64,000 bases of DNA from Streptomyces sp. NRRL S-37 (GTDB taxonomy: Bacteria; Actinomycetota; Actinomycetes; Streptomycetales; Streptomycetaceae), in the NCBI RefSeq assembly GCF_000721605.1, contig NZ_JOIZ01000003.1, positions 124,001 through 188,000 of the forward strand, written 5' to 3'. Below, piece after piece: positions 28,559 to 36,924 of the stretch; position 1 is the first letter of the stretch; every line of letters begins with the position of its first letter. The translations under genes and the position numbers were made by a program. A model generated the notes under the pieces. It worked only from the letters and a program-made list of their open reading frames with translations, searched no databases and was not told the DNA's origin.

Positions 28559-29304
28559 GACAGGGGCCTTTCCAGTACGAAGGTGAGGGCGGCCAGCGCC
28601 GCCAGCAGCGCCGTGCTCAGCACCGTGAACCGGACGGAGATACGGGCCTCGGGCACCAGCACGCGCAGGGTGCCGTCGTAACCGCGTCCGGCGAGCCCCG
28701 TCTGCAGCCGCGCCGCCCGGTCGAAGGACCGGACGAACGCGGTCGCGCCCAGCCCGCCCAGCGAACGCCACGTCGCCGCCCGGGTGGTGTGCCCGAGCCG
28801 GGCCGCCTGCGCCTGGCTGACGCGGCGCACCGAGTCCAGCAGCAGGAAGCTCATCCGGTACGTCACCAGCGCCACGTCCACGAGCGGGGCCGGTACCCCG
28901 GCCCGTACCAGGCGCGGCAGCAGATCCGACATGGGCGTGGTGAAGGCGAACAGCAGCACGCCCAGCGAGGCCGCCGACGTGCGCAGCAGCAACTCCCCGG
29001 CGCGCGGCGGCCCGTCCTCGGCCCAGGACACGAACCCGCCCGGCCCGCCCACCCGTACCAGCAGGGGCAGCGCCCCGGTGACGCAGAAGCCCAGCGGCAC
29101 CCGGTACGCCCGCCACAGCCGTCGGCCCGGCACCCCCGCCGGGCCGAGCAGCAGCGCGAGCGCCGTCACCAGCACCAGGGCCGCGCCCGGCCACGGCGGC
29201 AGCGAGATCGCGAGCACGGTGAGGCCCAGTCCCAGCACGGCCTTGTCCACGGGATGACGGTGGCGCCAGCGGCTGCTGTGCGCCGCCGCGTCGATCGGCA
29301 GCAC
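28555..29304 (-). CDS. cbiQ: Cobalt ECF transporter transmembrane (T) subunit
   Basis: 249 residues with five or six hydrophobic helices. The EcfT signature with its two coupling motifs lies in the cytoplasmic loop (SQAQAARLGHTTRAATWRSL and RAARLQTGLAGRGYDG, where the conserved Ala-Arg-Gly pattern contacts the ATPase grooves). The N-terminal HPVDKAVLGLGLTVLAISL is typical of CbiQ. It links the ATPase CbiO to the CbiMN substrate module in the cytoplasmic membrane. The start ATG at 29304 lies 6 bp after the cbiN stop, and its stop overlaps the cbiO start. Nickel transport is the alternative substrate, but the upstream cobalamin riboswitch favours cobalt. Confidence 0.9.
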   Translation of the reverse strand: MLPIDAAAHSSRWRHRHPVDKAVLGLGLTVLAISLPPWPGAALVLVTALALLLGPAGVPGRRLWRAYRVPLGFCVTGALPLLVRVGGPGGFVSWAEDGPPRAGELLLRTSAASLGVLLFAFTTPMSDLLPRLVRAGVPAPLVDVALVTYRMSFLLLDSVRRVSQAQAARLGHTTRAATWRSLGGLGATAFVRSFDRAARLQTGLAGRGYDGTLRVLVPEARISVRFTVLSTALLAALAALTFVLERPLS

Positions 29305-29310
29305 GTGCCG

Positions 29311-29709
29311 TCAGACCCGTCGTCGTCCGGGGGCGGCCCCGGTACCGGCGTCCGTGCCGGCCTCGGCCCCGGCGTCCGTGTCCGCCTCCGCCCGCAGCCG
29401 CTCCAGCGCCCGCGCCTCCCCCTGCCGCCGCCCGCGCCGCACCCCGAAGTAGTACGCGAGGACGCCCGCGCCGATCGCCGCCTGGAGGGCGAACAGCGCC
29501 GACTCGATCTCCCCGGACGGCGGTTCGTACAGCGGCGAGAACCACGGCTCGTAGTCCGGGTCGATCTCGGTGATCGCCGTCTCGGCCTCGGCGTCCGCGC
29601 CCGTGAACGGCTCCTCCTTGTGGTCGCCGAGCCCGAACACCAGCGGGATCACGGCGAGCGCGGCCACCAGCACCAGCAGCAGCGTGTTGATCTTCGCGTT
29701 GCGGCTCAT
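29311..29709 (-). CDS. cbiN: Cobalt transport accessory protein CbiN
   Basis: 132 residues with two membrane helices ([20 protein letters not shown] near the start, and [20 protein letters not shown] about 70-90). They flank an acidic extracytoplasmic loop ([20 protein letters not shown]), the classic CbiN topology. CbiN works with CbiM to load metal into the channel. The C-terminal ~40 residues ([20 protein letters not shown] and on) are an Asp/Ala/Gly/Thr-rich cytoplasmic tail longer than in most CbiN proteins, which are near 100 residues. Its start ATG overlaps the cbiM stop by 4 bp. Confidence 0.88.
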   Translation of the reverse strand: MSRNAKINTLLLVLVAALAVIPLVFGLGDHKEEPFTGADAEAETAITEIDPDYEPWFSPLYEPPSGEIESALFALQAAIGAGVLAYYFGVRRGRRQGEARALERLRAEADTDAGAEAGTDAGTGAAPGRRRV

Positions 29710-30425
29710 CGGGCCACCGCCTCCGCCGAGTCGGACGACTTCGCCGTCTGCCGCCCGGCCACCGACGCCACCAGCACGCCGAGCCGCGTCAGCTCCCCCT
29801 TGCTCGACTGCACCAGCATGCGCATCACCAGCACGGTCAGCAGCCCCTCGCTCACCGCGAGCGGGATCTGCGTCACGGCGAAGACGGAGCCGAACTTGCC
29901 CAGCGCGCCCCAGAATCCGCTCCCCGGGTCGGGGAAGGCGAGCGCCAGCTGCACGCTCGTCACGCAGTACGTCGACAGGTCGGCGACGAACGCGCCGCAG
30001 AACACCGCGACCATCAGCGGCACGTCGTACCGGCGCAGCAGCCGGTAGATCCCGTACCCGGCCCAGGGGCCGACGACCGCCATCGAGAAGACGTTGGCGC
30101 CCAGCGTGGTCAGCCCGCCGTGGGCGAGCAGCAGCGCCTGGAACAGCAGGGTGATGGTGCCCAGCACCGCCATGACCGGCGGCCGGAACAGGATCGCGCC
30201 GAGCCCCGTGCCGGTGGGGTGGGAGCAACTCCCGGTGACGGACGGCAGTTTCAGTGCGGACAGGACGAACGTGAACGCTCCCGACGCGCCGAGCAGCAGG
30301 GTGCTCTCGGGATGTTCCCGTACCTCACGGACGAGCGACCGGGCTCCGTGGACGACGAACGGCGCCGACGCGACGCCCCAGGCGACCGCGTGCGCCGGTG
30401 GCAGAAAACCCTCGGCTATGTGCAT
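29706..30425 (-). CDS. cbiM: Cobalt ECF transporter substrate-binding membrane subunit
   Basis: 239 residues. The N-terminus [16 protein letters not shown] is the conserved metal-binding start of CbiM/NikM: the amino group, His2 and a further His bind the metal, and processing must leave Met1 in place. Six or seven hydrophobic segments follow, including the conserved [16 protein letters not shown] block. It is the specificity component for Co2+ in the CbiMNQO importer. The ATG at 30425 is fixed by that motif, with GGAGAG 11 bases upstream. A cobalamin riboswitch occupies the leader (about 30465-30640), so the operon should be shut down by adenosylcobalamin. Confidence 0.93.
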   Translation of the reverse strand: MHIAEGFLPPAHAVAWGVASAPFVVHGARSLVREVREHPESTLLLGASGAFTFVLSALKLPSVTGSCSHPTGTGLGAILFRPPVMAVLGTITLLFQALLLAHGGLTTLGANVFSMAVVGPWAGYGIYRLLRRYDVPLMVAVFCGAFVADLSTYCVTSVQLALAFPDPGSGFWGALGKFGSVFAVTQIPLAVSEGLLTVLVMRMLVQSSKGELTRLGVLVASVAGRQTAKSSDSAEAVAR

Positions 30426-30464
30426 GGCTCAGCAGACCCTCTCCAGCACCTCGTGGATGGTTGA

Positions 30465-30640
30465 CGTGCCTTGGCCGGTCTCCTGGCTGACGGGTACCAC
30501 CGCCCGTGCTCCGCCTTCCCGGGTTCCGAAGAACCCAGTGGCTGCCCGTGAGGGCCGGAGCCGGACTTCCCGATCACAGTGGCGAGGGCCGCACCGGTAT
30601 CGCACCGATTTCCCGTCACCAAGGCGTGGTGACAGTAGTG
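30465..30640 (-). promoter_or_regulatory. Cobalamin riboswitch
   Basis: On the minus strand, in the leader of cbiM, the order is: a 5' block with GGTGCGATACCGG, then GCCACTGTGATCGGGAAG, the C-rich P-stem region, a second GCCACTGGG, then the B12 box GTCAGCCAGGAGACCGGCC (30473-30491) close to the start codon. This is the standard adenosylcobalamin aptamer. The B12 box lies about 50 bases before the cbiM start with no obvious intrinsic terminator, so control by hiding the ribosome site is likely. Exact ends are estimated. Confidence 0.93.
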
Positions 30641-30788
30641 CCCGTTCCGGTCCGGTGACAAGCGGCCACCGGGGGCGCGCGGACGGCGCCCGGCGGCTCA
30701 CACCCCGGCGCGCACCTGCGCACTTGACACGAGCGGTGCCGTCTGTGGGGGCGGGGGAGTGGGGGCCGTCGTCCTGGGCAGTACCTTG

Positions 30789-30805
30789 CTGCAATTAATA
30801 TGCAA
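30789..30805 (+). promoter_or_regulatory. Nur box in the nikA promoter
   Basis: CTGCAA-TTAAT-ATGCAA matches the nickel-responsive Fur-family regulator Nur consensus, tTGCaa-N5-ttGCAA, at 10 of 12 half-site positions with the exact 5-bp spacing. It lies 35 bp before the nikA start and overlaps a -10-like TAATAT (30796-30801), so nickel-bound Nur would block transcription. Confidence 0.75.
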
Positions 30806-30839
30806 CAACGGTTTTCAGGCAACAGGAATGTGAGGTTCG

Positions 30840-32429
30840 ATGACGACCCGACGAATACGGGGTACCGCCGCCGCGCTCGCGATGGCCGGTGCGGTCGCCG
30901 CCTGCTCGGCGCCGGGCGACGGCGGCGCGGACGGCGGGGCGTCCGCCGAATCCGTCGTGATCGGGGTCCCGTCCGAACCGGACACCCTCAGCCCCCTGCT
31001 CGGCTACGGCAAGGACGGCAACTCCAAGATCTTCGACGGACTCCTCGCCCGCGACGCCGACATGAGGCTGAAGCCCGCCCTGGCGAAGGCGCTCCCCGAG
31101 GTCACCGACGGCGGCCGCACCTACACGTACACCCTGCGCGACGACGTGAAGTTCAGCGACGGCGAGCCGCTCACCGCCGACGACGTGGTCTTCACGTACG
31201 ACACCGTGCTGGACGAGAAGACCAACAACACCGCCAAGAGCGAACTGGACGCCGTCAAGGACGTCCGGGCCGAGGGCGACGACAAGGTCGTCTTCACCCT
31301 CGACTACCCCTACGCGGCCTTCGCCGCCCGCACGGTGCTGCCCGTCGTCCCCGAGCACATAGCGGGCGGACAGGACCCCAACACCGGCCCGTTCAACACC
31401 AAGCCGGTCGGCACCGGACCGTACGTCCTCACCGGCTGGAGCAAGGGCGAGAAACTCACCTTCAAGGCCAATCCGGACTACTGGGGCGGCGCCCCGAAGG
31501 TGAAAAAGCTCACCATGGCGATCATCGCCGACGACGACGTCCGCGCCACCCGGCTGCGCTCCGGCGACCTCGACGGCGCGGCCCTCCCGCCCAACCTCGC
31601 CGCCACCTTCAAGGACGACGACGGGAAGAAGACGTATCAGGCGACGTCGTACGACTTCCGCGCCGTCAGCCTCCCCACCGGCAACCCCGTCGCCGGCGAC
31701 ACCGCGATCCGCCGCGCCCTGGACCTCGCCGTGGACCGCACGACCATGGTCGACAAGATCCTCGACGGCGCCGGCCGCCCCGCCTACGGTCCGCTGCCCG
31801 TCGACGACCCCTGGTTCGCCGAGGACGTCGAACGCCCCCAGGACCTCGGCAAGGCCAAGGGCATCCTCGACGAGGCCGGCTGGAAGACCGGAAAGGACGG
31901 CATCCGCGCCAAGGACGGCCGCCCCGCCCGCTTCACCCTCTACTACCCCTCCGGCGACAAGGTCCGCCAGGACCACGCCCTCGCCTACGCCTCCGACGCC
32001 AAGAAGGCCGGCATCGACGTCAAGGTGGAGAGCGCCACCTGGGAGGTCATCGAACCCCGGATGAAGCACGACGCCGTCCTCGCCGGCTTCGGCAGCACCG
32101 GCGACCCCGACTTCGGCCTCTACACCCTCCTGCACTCCTCCCTCGCCGGCGACGGCTTCAACAACATGGCCCTCTACGACAACCCGGCCGTCGACGAGGC
32201 CCTCGACACCGGCCGCCGCGGCCAGGACCCGAAGGACCGCGAGGCCGCCTACGACACCCTCCAGCGCGAACTGGTGAAGAACCCCGGCTACACCTTCCTC
32301 ACCCACATCGACCACCTGTACGTCCTCGCCGACCGCTGGAAGGACCTCACCACCCAGACCGAACCCCACGAGCACGGCTTCGCCAGCGGCCCCTGGTGGA
32401 ACGTCGAGGACTGGCAGCCCGCCGCATGA
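30840..32429 (+). CDS. nikA: Nickel ABC transporter substrate-binding lipoprotein
   Basis: 529 residues. A lipoprotein signal peptide (TTRRIRGTAAALAMAGAVAACS; lipobox AVAAC, lipidated Cys about 22) leads into an SBP family 5 domain of the Opp/Dpp/NikA type (SEPDTLSPLLGYGKDGNSKI, GEPLTADDVVFTYDTVLDEK, GTGPYVLTGWSKGEKLTFKA). It would capture Ni2+, probably as a chelate, outside the membrane. The family also includes peptide binders. Nickel is preferred because of the Nur box at 30789-30805 and the adjacent cobalt system. The ATG at 30840 follows GTGAGG. It begins a five-gene operon (nikABCDE) whose genes all overlap or nearly overlap. Confidence 0.85.
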   Translation: MTTRRIRGTAAALAMAGAVAACSAPGDGGADGGASAESVVIGVPSEPDTLSPLLGYGKDGNSKIFDGLLARDADMRLKPALAKALPEVTDGGRTYTYTLRDDVKFSDGEPLTADDVVFTYDTVLDEKTNNTAKSELDAVKDVRAEGDDKVVFTLDYPYAAFAARTVLPVVPEHIAGGQDPNTGPFNTKPVGTGPYVLTGWSKGEKLTFKANPDYWGGAPKVKKLTMAIIADDDVRATRLRSGDLDGAALPPNLAATFKDDDGKKTYQATSYDFRAVSLPTGNPVAGDTAIRRALDLAVDRTTMVDKILDGAGRPAYGPLPVDDPWFAEDVERPQDLGKAKGILDEAGWKTGKDGIRAKDGRPARFTLYYPSGDKVRQDHALAYASDAKKAGIDVKVESATWEVIEPRMKHDAVLAGFGSTGDPDFGLYTLLHSSLAGDGFNNMALYDNPAVDEALDTGRRGQDPKDREAAYDTLQRELVKNPGYTFLTHIDHLYVLADRWKDLTTQTEPHEHGFASGPWWNVEDWQPAA

Positions 32430-33418
32430 CCACCCTCCCCTGGGGAGAGATGACCCGGCTCACGGCACGGCGGGCCCTGTTCGCCGTGCCGGTGCTGCTG
32501 GTCGTCACCTTCGGCGTGTTCGCCGTCGCCGCCGCCTCCCCCTTCGATCCCGTCAAGGCGTACGCCGGCACCGCCGCGCTCGGCGCCGACCAGGAGACCC
32601 TGGACCGGCTGCGCGAGAACCTCGGCGTGGACCGGCCGTTCACCGCCCGCTGGTGGGACTGGCTGACCTCCGCGGCCGGCGGCGACCTCGGCCGGTCCAC
32701 CGTCATGCGCCAGCCCGTCGCCGAGGTCATCGGCGAACGCCTGGTCTGGTCGGCCCTGCTGTGCGCCGTCGCGTTCGCCGTCGCCGTCCTGCTCGGTACC
32801 GTGCTCGGCGTCCTCGCCGCCCGCCGCCCCGGCTCGCTCCCCGACCGTGCGGTCACCTCCCTCGCGTACGCCCTGGAGGCCGCCCCGGTCTTCTGGACCG
32901 CCCTGCTCGCCGTCTGGCTGTTCGCCCTGAAGCTGGACGTCCTCCCGGCCGGCGGCCTCACCGACACCGGCAGCGACCAGGTCACCTTCGGCCAGGTCAC
33001 GAGCCATCTGATCCTGCCCGCAGGCGTCCTCGCCGTCTCCCAGCTGCCCTGGTTCACCCTCTACGTCCGGCAGGGCGTCGGTGACGCCCTCGCGGAGGAC
33101 CCCGTGCGCGGCGCCCGCGCCCGCGGCCTGAGCGAACGCACCGTCCTGCTCGGCCACGCCCTGCGCTCCGGACTGCTGCCCGTCCTCACCCTGATCGGTT
33201 CCCGCGTCCCCGAGCTCATCACCGGCGCCCTGCTGGTGGAGACCGTGTTCAGCTGGCCGGGCATCGCCTCGGCCACCGTCGAGGCGGCCACCTCCGTGGA
33301 CTTCCCGCTCCTCGCCGCGCTGACCACCCTCGCCACCGCCGCCGTCCTCGCCGGGAACCTCCTCGCCGACCTGCTCTACGGACTGATCGACCCGAGGGTG
33401 AAGCTGAATGAGATGTGA
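32426..33418 (+). CDS. nikB: Nickel ABC transporter permease NikB
   Basis: 330 residues with six hydrophobic segments and the binding-protein-dependent permease signature (the EAA loop: EDPVRGARARGLSERTVLLG). The N-terminal RRALFAVPVLLVVTFGVFAV helix followed by an extracytoplasmic loop containing LRENLGVDRPFTARWWDWL is typical of the DppB/OppB/NikB half. Its ATG at 32426 overlaps the nikA stop by 4 bp (ATGA). An in-frame ATG at 32450 (MTRLTARRALF) is an alternative. It pairs with NikC to form the membrane channel. Confidence 0.87.
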   Translation: MTTLPWGEMTRLTARRALFAVPVLLVVTFGVFAVAAASPFDPVKAYAGTAALGADQETLDRLRENLGVDRPFTARWWDWLTSAAGGDLGRSTVMRQPVAEVIGERLVWSALLCAVAFAVAVLLGTVLGVLAARRPGSLPDRAVTSLAYALEAAPVFWTALLAVWLFALKLDVLPAGGLTDTGSDQVTFGQVTSHLILPAGVLAVSQLPWFTLYVRQGVGDALAEDPVRGARARGLSERTVLLGHALRSGLLPVLTLIGSRVPELITGALLVETVFSWPGIASATVEAATSVDFPLLAALTTLATAAVLAGNLLADLLYGLIDPRVKLNEM

Positions 33419-33420
33419 CT

Positions 33421-33463
33421 CCCATGGACGTGCCACCCATGGACGTGCCACCCATGGACGTGA
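33421..33463. repeat. 15-bp tandem repeat at the nikB-nikC junction
   Basis: CCCATGGACGTGCCA occurs perfectly twice (33421-33435, 33436-33450), followed by a 13-base third copy (33451-33463). Each unit carries an ATG. It lies just upstream of the GGAGG used by nikC. If translation began at the GTG at 33415, which overlaps the nikB stop, it would encode MDVPP repeats. Confidence 0.9.
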
Positions 33464-33483
33464 TCCCCACGGAGGCAACCCCC

Positions 33484-34371
33484 ATGGCCGCTGACACCAC
33501 CACCGTGACGAAGACGGCGTGGCGCGCACACGGCACCGCCCGCCGCTCCACCCACACCCTGCGGCTGTACGTCTCCGCCGGACTCGTCGCCGTGACCGTC
33601 CTCGCGGTGCTCCTCGTCCCCCCGCTGGTCCGGCTCGACCAGCAGGCGGTCGACCTCGCCGCCAAACTCCTGCCGCCGTCCTGGTCCCACCCCTTCGGCA
33701 CCGACGACGTGGGCCGCGACCTGCTGCTGCGCTGCGTCTACGGGCTGAGGGTGTCGTTGCTGGTGGGCGTGGTGGCCGCGCTCGCCGCCACCGTGATCGG
33801 CACCGCCGTCGGCGCCACCGCCGGCGCGCTCGGCGGCTGGGCCGACCGCGTGGTCATGCGCCTGGTCGACACCTTCTCCTCCGTACCGCACCTGCTGCTC
33901 GGCGTCTTCATCGTCGCCATGTTCCGGCCGGGCGTCTGGCCGGTGGTGGTCTCCGTCGGCCTCACCCACTGGCTGTCCACCGCCCGCATCGTCCGCGCCG
34001 AGGTCCTCTCGCTGCGCTCCCGCCCCTACATCGACGCGGCCGTCTCCGGCGGCGCCTCCCGGTGGCGGGTCGTCGTGCGGCACCTGCTGCCCGGCGTGCT
34101 GCCCCAGGCCGGCCTCGCCGCCGTCCTCATGGTGCCGCACGCCATGTGGCACGAGTCGGCCCTGTCCTTCCTCGGCCTCGGCCTGCCCACCCACACCGCC
34201 AGCCTCGGCACCCTCATCCAGGGCGCCCGCGGCTCCCTGCTCGCCGGACAGTGGTGGCCGACCCTCTTCCCCGGCCTGTTCCTGATCATCCCCACCCTCG
34301 CCGTCGCCGGCCTCGCCGGTGTCTGGCGGGAGCGGATCAATCCCCGCCGCCGATCGGAGCTGACGCTGTGA
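33484..34371 (+). CDS. nikC: Nickel ABC transporter permease NikC
   Basis: 295 residues from the ATG at 33484, which has GGAGG 8 bases upstream. The frame is open further up to a GTG at 33415 overlapping the nikB stop, but that stretch is the MDVPP repeat. Features of the DppC/OppC/NikC half: an N-terminal helix, HPFGTDDVGRDLLLRCVYGLR (the conserved GTDxxGRD motif), the EAA-type loop around VLSLRSRPYIDAAVSGGASR, and SFLGLGLPTHTASLGTLI near the end. It forms the channel with NikB. It overlaps nikD by 4 bp (GTGA). Confidence 0.87.
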   Translation: MAADTTTVTKTAWRAHGTARRSTHTLRLYVSAGLVAVTVLAVLLVPPLVRLDQQAVDLAAKLLPPSWSHPFGTDDVGRDLLLRCVYGLRVSLLVGVVAALAATVIGTAVGATAGALGGWADRVVMRLVDTFSSVPHLLLGVFIVAMFRPGVWPVVVSVGLTHWLSTARIVRAEVLSLRSRPYIDAAVSGGASRWRVVVRHLLPGVLPQAGLAAVLMVPHAMWHESALSFLGLGLPTHTASLGTLIQGARGSLLAGQWWPTLFPGLFLIIPTLAVAGLAGVWRERINPRRRSELTL

Positions 34372-35348
34372 CGACCGAGCGACCTCCCGTGCTGTCGGTG
34401 CGCGGCCTGTCCGTACGCTTCCTGCTGCCGGGCGGACGCCGCGTCGCCGCCGTCACCGACGCCCGCTTCGACGTGGCGCCCGGCGAGTGCCTCGCCCTGA
34501 TCGGTGAGAGCGGCTGCGGCAAGTCCGTCCTCGCCTCCGCCCTCCTCGGCCTGCTCCCCGCCAACGCGCAGACGGCCGGCCACGCCCACCTCGGCGACCT
34601 GGACCTGCTGACCGCCGGCGAACGCACCCTCGCCCGCACCGTGCGGGGTCGCCGCATCGGCCTCATCCCGCAGAGCCCCGCCGCCCACCTCACCCCCGTA
34701 CGCACCATCCGCTCCCAACTGGAGGAGACGGTCGCCCAGCTCACCGGCGTCCGGGGCCGCGCGGCCCTGCGCGCGGCGGCCGAACGGGCCGCCGGACGCG
34801 CCGGGTTCCCGCCGGACCACCTCGACCGCCATCCCCATGAACTCTCCGGCGGCCTGGCCCAGCGCGCCGCCACCGCCCTCGCCCTGGTGGGCGAGGCACC
34901 CCTCCTGCTGGCCGACGAACCCACCACGGGCCTGGACCGCGACCTGGTGGACCGCACCGTCGACGAACTGCGCCGCCACGTCGACGCCGACGGCGACCGG
35001 GCCCTGCTGATGATCACCCACGACCTCGCGGCGGCGGAACGCGTCGCCGACCGGGTGGCCGTCATGTACGCGGGCCGCATCGTCGAACTGACCGAGGCGG
35101 ACGCCTTCTTCGGTACACCGGGCCCCCGCCACCCCTACAGCCGGGGTCTGCTGGACGCCCTCCCCGACCGGGCCTTCACCCCCATTCCCGGCATGCCCCC
35201 CGAACTCGGCGCCCTCCCCGACGGCTGCGCCTTCGCCCCCCGCTGCGACCGCGCCACCGACACCTGCACGGCGCTCCCGCCCTTCACCGGATCGGTCGCC
35301 TGCCACCACCCGGCCCCGGCACCCGCCCCGGAGGACATCCGTGCTTGA
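34368..35348 (+). CDS. nikD: Nickel ABC transporter ATP-binding protein NikD
   Basis: 326 residues. Walker A GESGCGKSVL (about 41-50), Q-loop IPQSPAAHLTP, signature LSGGLAQRAATALAL, Walker B LLLADEPTTGLD and switch region MITHDLAA. The C-terminal oligopeptide-transporter extension with its Cys cluster (CAFAPRCDRATDTC, then VACHH) is present, as in Opp/Dpp/NikD ATPases, where it may hold an Fe-S centre. The GTG start at 34368 overlaps the nikC stop. The protein overlaps nikE by 8 bp. The signature has GGL in place of the common GGM/GGQ, which is tolerated in this family. Confidence 0.87.
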   Translation: MTTERPPVLSVRGLSVRFLLPGGRRVAAVTDARFDVAPGECLALIGESGCGKSVLASALLGLLPANAQTAGHAHLGDLDLLTAGERTLARTVRGRRIGLIPQSPAAHLTPVRTIRSQLEETVAQLTGVRGRAALRAAAERAAGRAGFPPDHLDRHPHELSGGLAQRAATALALVGEAPLLLADEPTTGLDRDLVDRTVDELRRHVDADGDRALLMITHDLAAAERVADRVAVMYAGRIVELTEADAFFGTPGPRHPYSRGLLDALPDRAFTPIPGMPPELGALPDGCAFAPRCDRATDTCTALPPFTGSVACHHPAPAPAPEDIRA

Positions 35349-36000
35349 ACTGCGCTCCATCACCGCCGGATACGACCGGCGGGCTCCCGCCGTACGGGAC
35401 GCCACCCTCACCGTCACCCCCGGCGAGTCCGTCGGCCTGCTCGGCCCCAGCGGCTGCGGCAAGTCCACCCTGGCGAGGGTCGCCGCCCTCCTGCACCGCC
35501 CGGACGCCGGGGACGTCGTCCTCGACGGCACCCCCGTACGCCGCTGGCGCCACCGCGCCCCGCGCGAGCTGCGCACCGCCGTCGGCGTCGTCTTCCAGCA
35601 GCCCCGCCTCTCCGCCGACCCCCGTCTGCGCCTGGCCGACCTGATCGCGGAGCCCCTGCGCGCCACGGGCCGCCGCTCGTCCGTCCCCGGCCGGGTGGCC
35701 GAACTCGCCGGAACCGTCGGCCTGACCCCCGACCTGCTCACCCGCCGCCCTCACGAGGTCAGCGACGGTCAGCTCCAGCGCGCCTGCCTGGCCCGCGCGC
35801 TGGTGCTGCGCCCCCGCTGGCTGATCTGCGACGAGATGACGGCCATGCTGGACGCGTCGACCACGGCCGCGCTGGTCGGGGCCGTCGAGGCCTACCGCGC
35901 CTCGACGGGCGCGGGCCTGCTGGCCGTGGGCCACGACCGGGTCCTCCTGAACCGCTGGTGCGACCGCACGGTCCACTGGGACACGGTCACCGGAGGATGA
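35341..36000 (+). CDS. nikE: Nickel ABC transporter ATP-binding protein NikE
   Basis: 219 residues. Walker A GPSGCGKSTL (about 36-45), Q-loop VFQQPRLSADP, an unusual signature VSDGQLQRACLARAL (SDG instead of SGG), and Walker B RWLICDEMTAMLD, where Met-Thr replaces the usual Pro-Thr. The C-terminal end (LLAVGHDRVLLNRWC) carries the switch His. It is shorter than NikD, lacking the oligopeptide extension. The GTG start lies inside the nikD coding sequence (8-bp overlap). It is the last gene of the nik operon, convergent with the methyltransferase gene. Confidence 0.83.
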   Translation: MLELRSITAGYDRRAPAVRDATLTVTPGESVGLLGPSGCGKSTLARVAALLHRPDAGDVVLDGTPVRRWRHRAPRELRTAVGVVFQQPRLSADPRLRLADLIAEPLRATGRRSSVPGRVAELAGTVGLTPDLLTRRPHEVSDGQLQRACLARALVLRPRWLICDEMTAMLDASTTAALVGAVEAYRASTGAGLLAVGHDRVLLNRWCDRTVHWDTVTGG

Positions 36001-36031
36001 GGCGGGGGGCATCGGGTTCCTTACCGCCTCA
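35998..36031. terminator. Bidirectional hairpin over two convergent stop codons
   Basis: TGAGGCGG (35998-36005) and its complement CCGCCTCA (36024-36031) contain the stop codons of nikE and of the methyltransferase. The loop is 18 bases, so the hairpin is not strong, but nothing else in this 28-bp gap could end transcription. Confidence 0.4.
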
Positions 36032-36790
36032 CGGCATCGTGCGCGGTCCGGATCGGCCGGACGTCGGGCGCAGCACCAGGCAGACGAAGCCGAAGACGTC
36101 CCGGTAGACGCGCAGCCAGCCGTCGCGGTGGGCGGTGGCCGTGGCCAGGGCCTGCGCGCTGTCCGGGTCGTCCGGGTGGTCCAGGGCCCATGAGGCCAGC
36201 GATCCCGTCCACGCCCACTCGTAGTCGTCGAGCTCCTCACGTGTGCTGATGTGCCCGTGGACGGGGGTCCATCCGTCGGCGACGACGCGGTCCGTCGTGG
36301 CCGGCAGGTCGCTGAGCTCGCCGAGCATCCCGACGGCCTCGGGGGAGGGCTCCCGCGCCCAGAACCCGTCACCGATCAGGACGCGTCCGCCGGGAGCCAG
36401 GTGCCCGCGGGCCGCCGCGAGGGTGGCGGGCAGACCGCCGAAGGCATGGGTGGCCCCGACGCTGATCACCAGGTCGAAGGCGTGGGAGGCGGCGAAATCC
36501 CGGGCATCCTCGTGATGGAGCACGAGGCGTTCCTGAACCCCGCGCACGCGCGCCGCCTCCCGGGCACGCTCCAGCGAGCCCGCGGAGACGTCCACGCCCT
36601 CGGCCCGCAGTCCCGGATACGCGGCCAGGGCGCGCAGCAGCCACTCCCCGCCGCCGCAGCCGAGGTCGAGCACCCGGGCGTTGTCGTGCGGGACAGCACG
36701 TTCCAGCAGCCGCCGTACCGAGTCGTCGTCGAGCGGGGCCGCGATCGGGTGATCCGCGTGGGCAAGCAGGGAGATCTGTTCACGACGCAC
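36029..36790 (-). CDS. SAM-dependent methyltransferase, class I
   Basis: 253 residues. The SAM-binding motif I VLDLGCGGGEWLLRAL (about 41-56) is followed by motif II GVDVSAGSLERAREAARV and the post-I acidic segment HHEDARDF, then a motif IV-like LVISVGATHAFGG. This is a small-molecule type methyltransferase, and the acceptor is unknown. The GTG at 36790 is the start giving the normal N-terminal helix length. No ribosome site stands out. It is alone between the nik operon and the lipoprotein gene, and nothing nearby suggests its substrate. Confidence 0.8.
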   Translation of the reverse strand: MRREQISLLAHADHPIAAPLDDDSVRRLLERAVPHDNARVLDLGCGGGEWLLRALAAYPGLRAEGVDVSAGSLERAREAARVRGVQERLVLHHEDARDFAASHAFDLVISVGATHAFGGLPATLAAARGHLAPGGRVLIGDGFWAREPSPEAVGMLGELSDLPATTDRVVADGWTPVHGHISTREELDDYEWAWTGSLASWALDHPDDPDSAQALATATAHRDGWLRVYRDVFGFVCLVLRPTSGRSGPRTMP

Positions 36791-36846
36791 CGCCGGAGCC
36801 TGACACGGGCGGAGCCGGCACGCACCCCTTTTTCCGCCGGGCGGCC

Positions 36847-36874
36847 GGTACAGGCGGCCGGAACCGCCTGTACC
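36847..36874 (-). terminator. Perfect hairpin after the lipoprotein gene
   Basis: GGTACAGGCGG and its exact complement CCGCCTGTACC enclose a 6-base loop, 41 bp beyond the lipoprotein stop on the minus strand. It should end that transcript before the methyltransferase gene. Confidence 0.65.
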
Positions 36875-36924
36875 GGGTGGGGTCAGATCTCGATACAGCC
36901 TGTACCGGGTGAGGTCAGACCTCG
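36866..36924. repeat. Imperfect 27-bp direct repeat, 32-bp period
   Basis: Copies at 36866-36892 and 36898-36924 differ at two bases. The right copy contains the last codons and stop of the lipoprotein gene, the left one overlaps the terminator stem. It looks like a small local duplication of the gene end. Confidence 0.85.

Noticed and set aside
33421..33463. CRISPR-like repeat
   Set aside because: Units are contiguous 15-mers with no spacers, so it is a simple tandem repeat.
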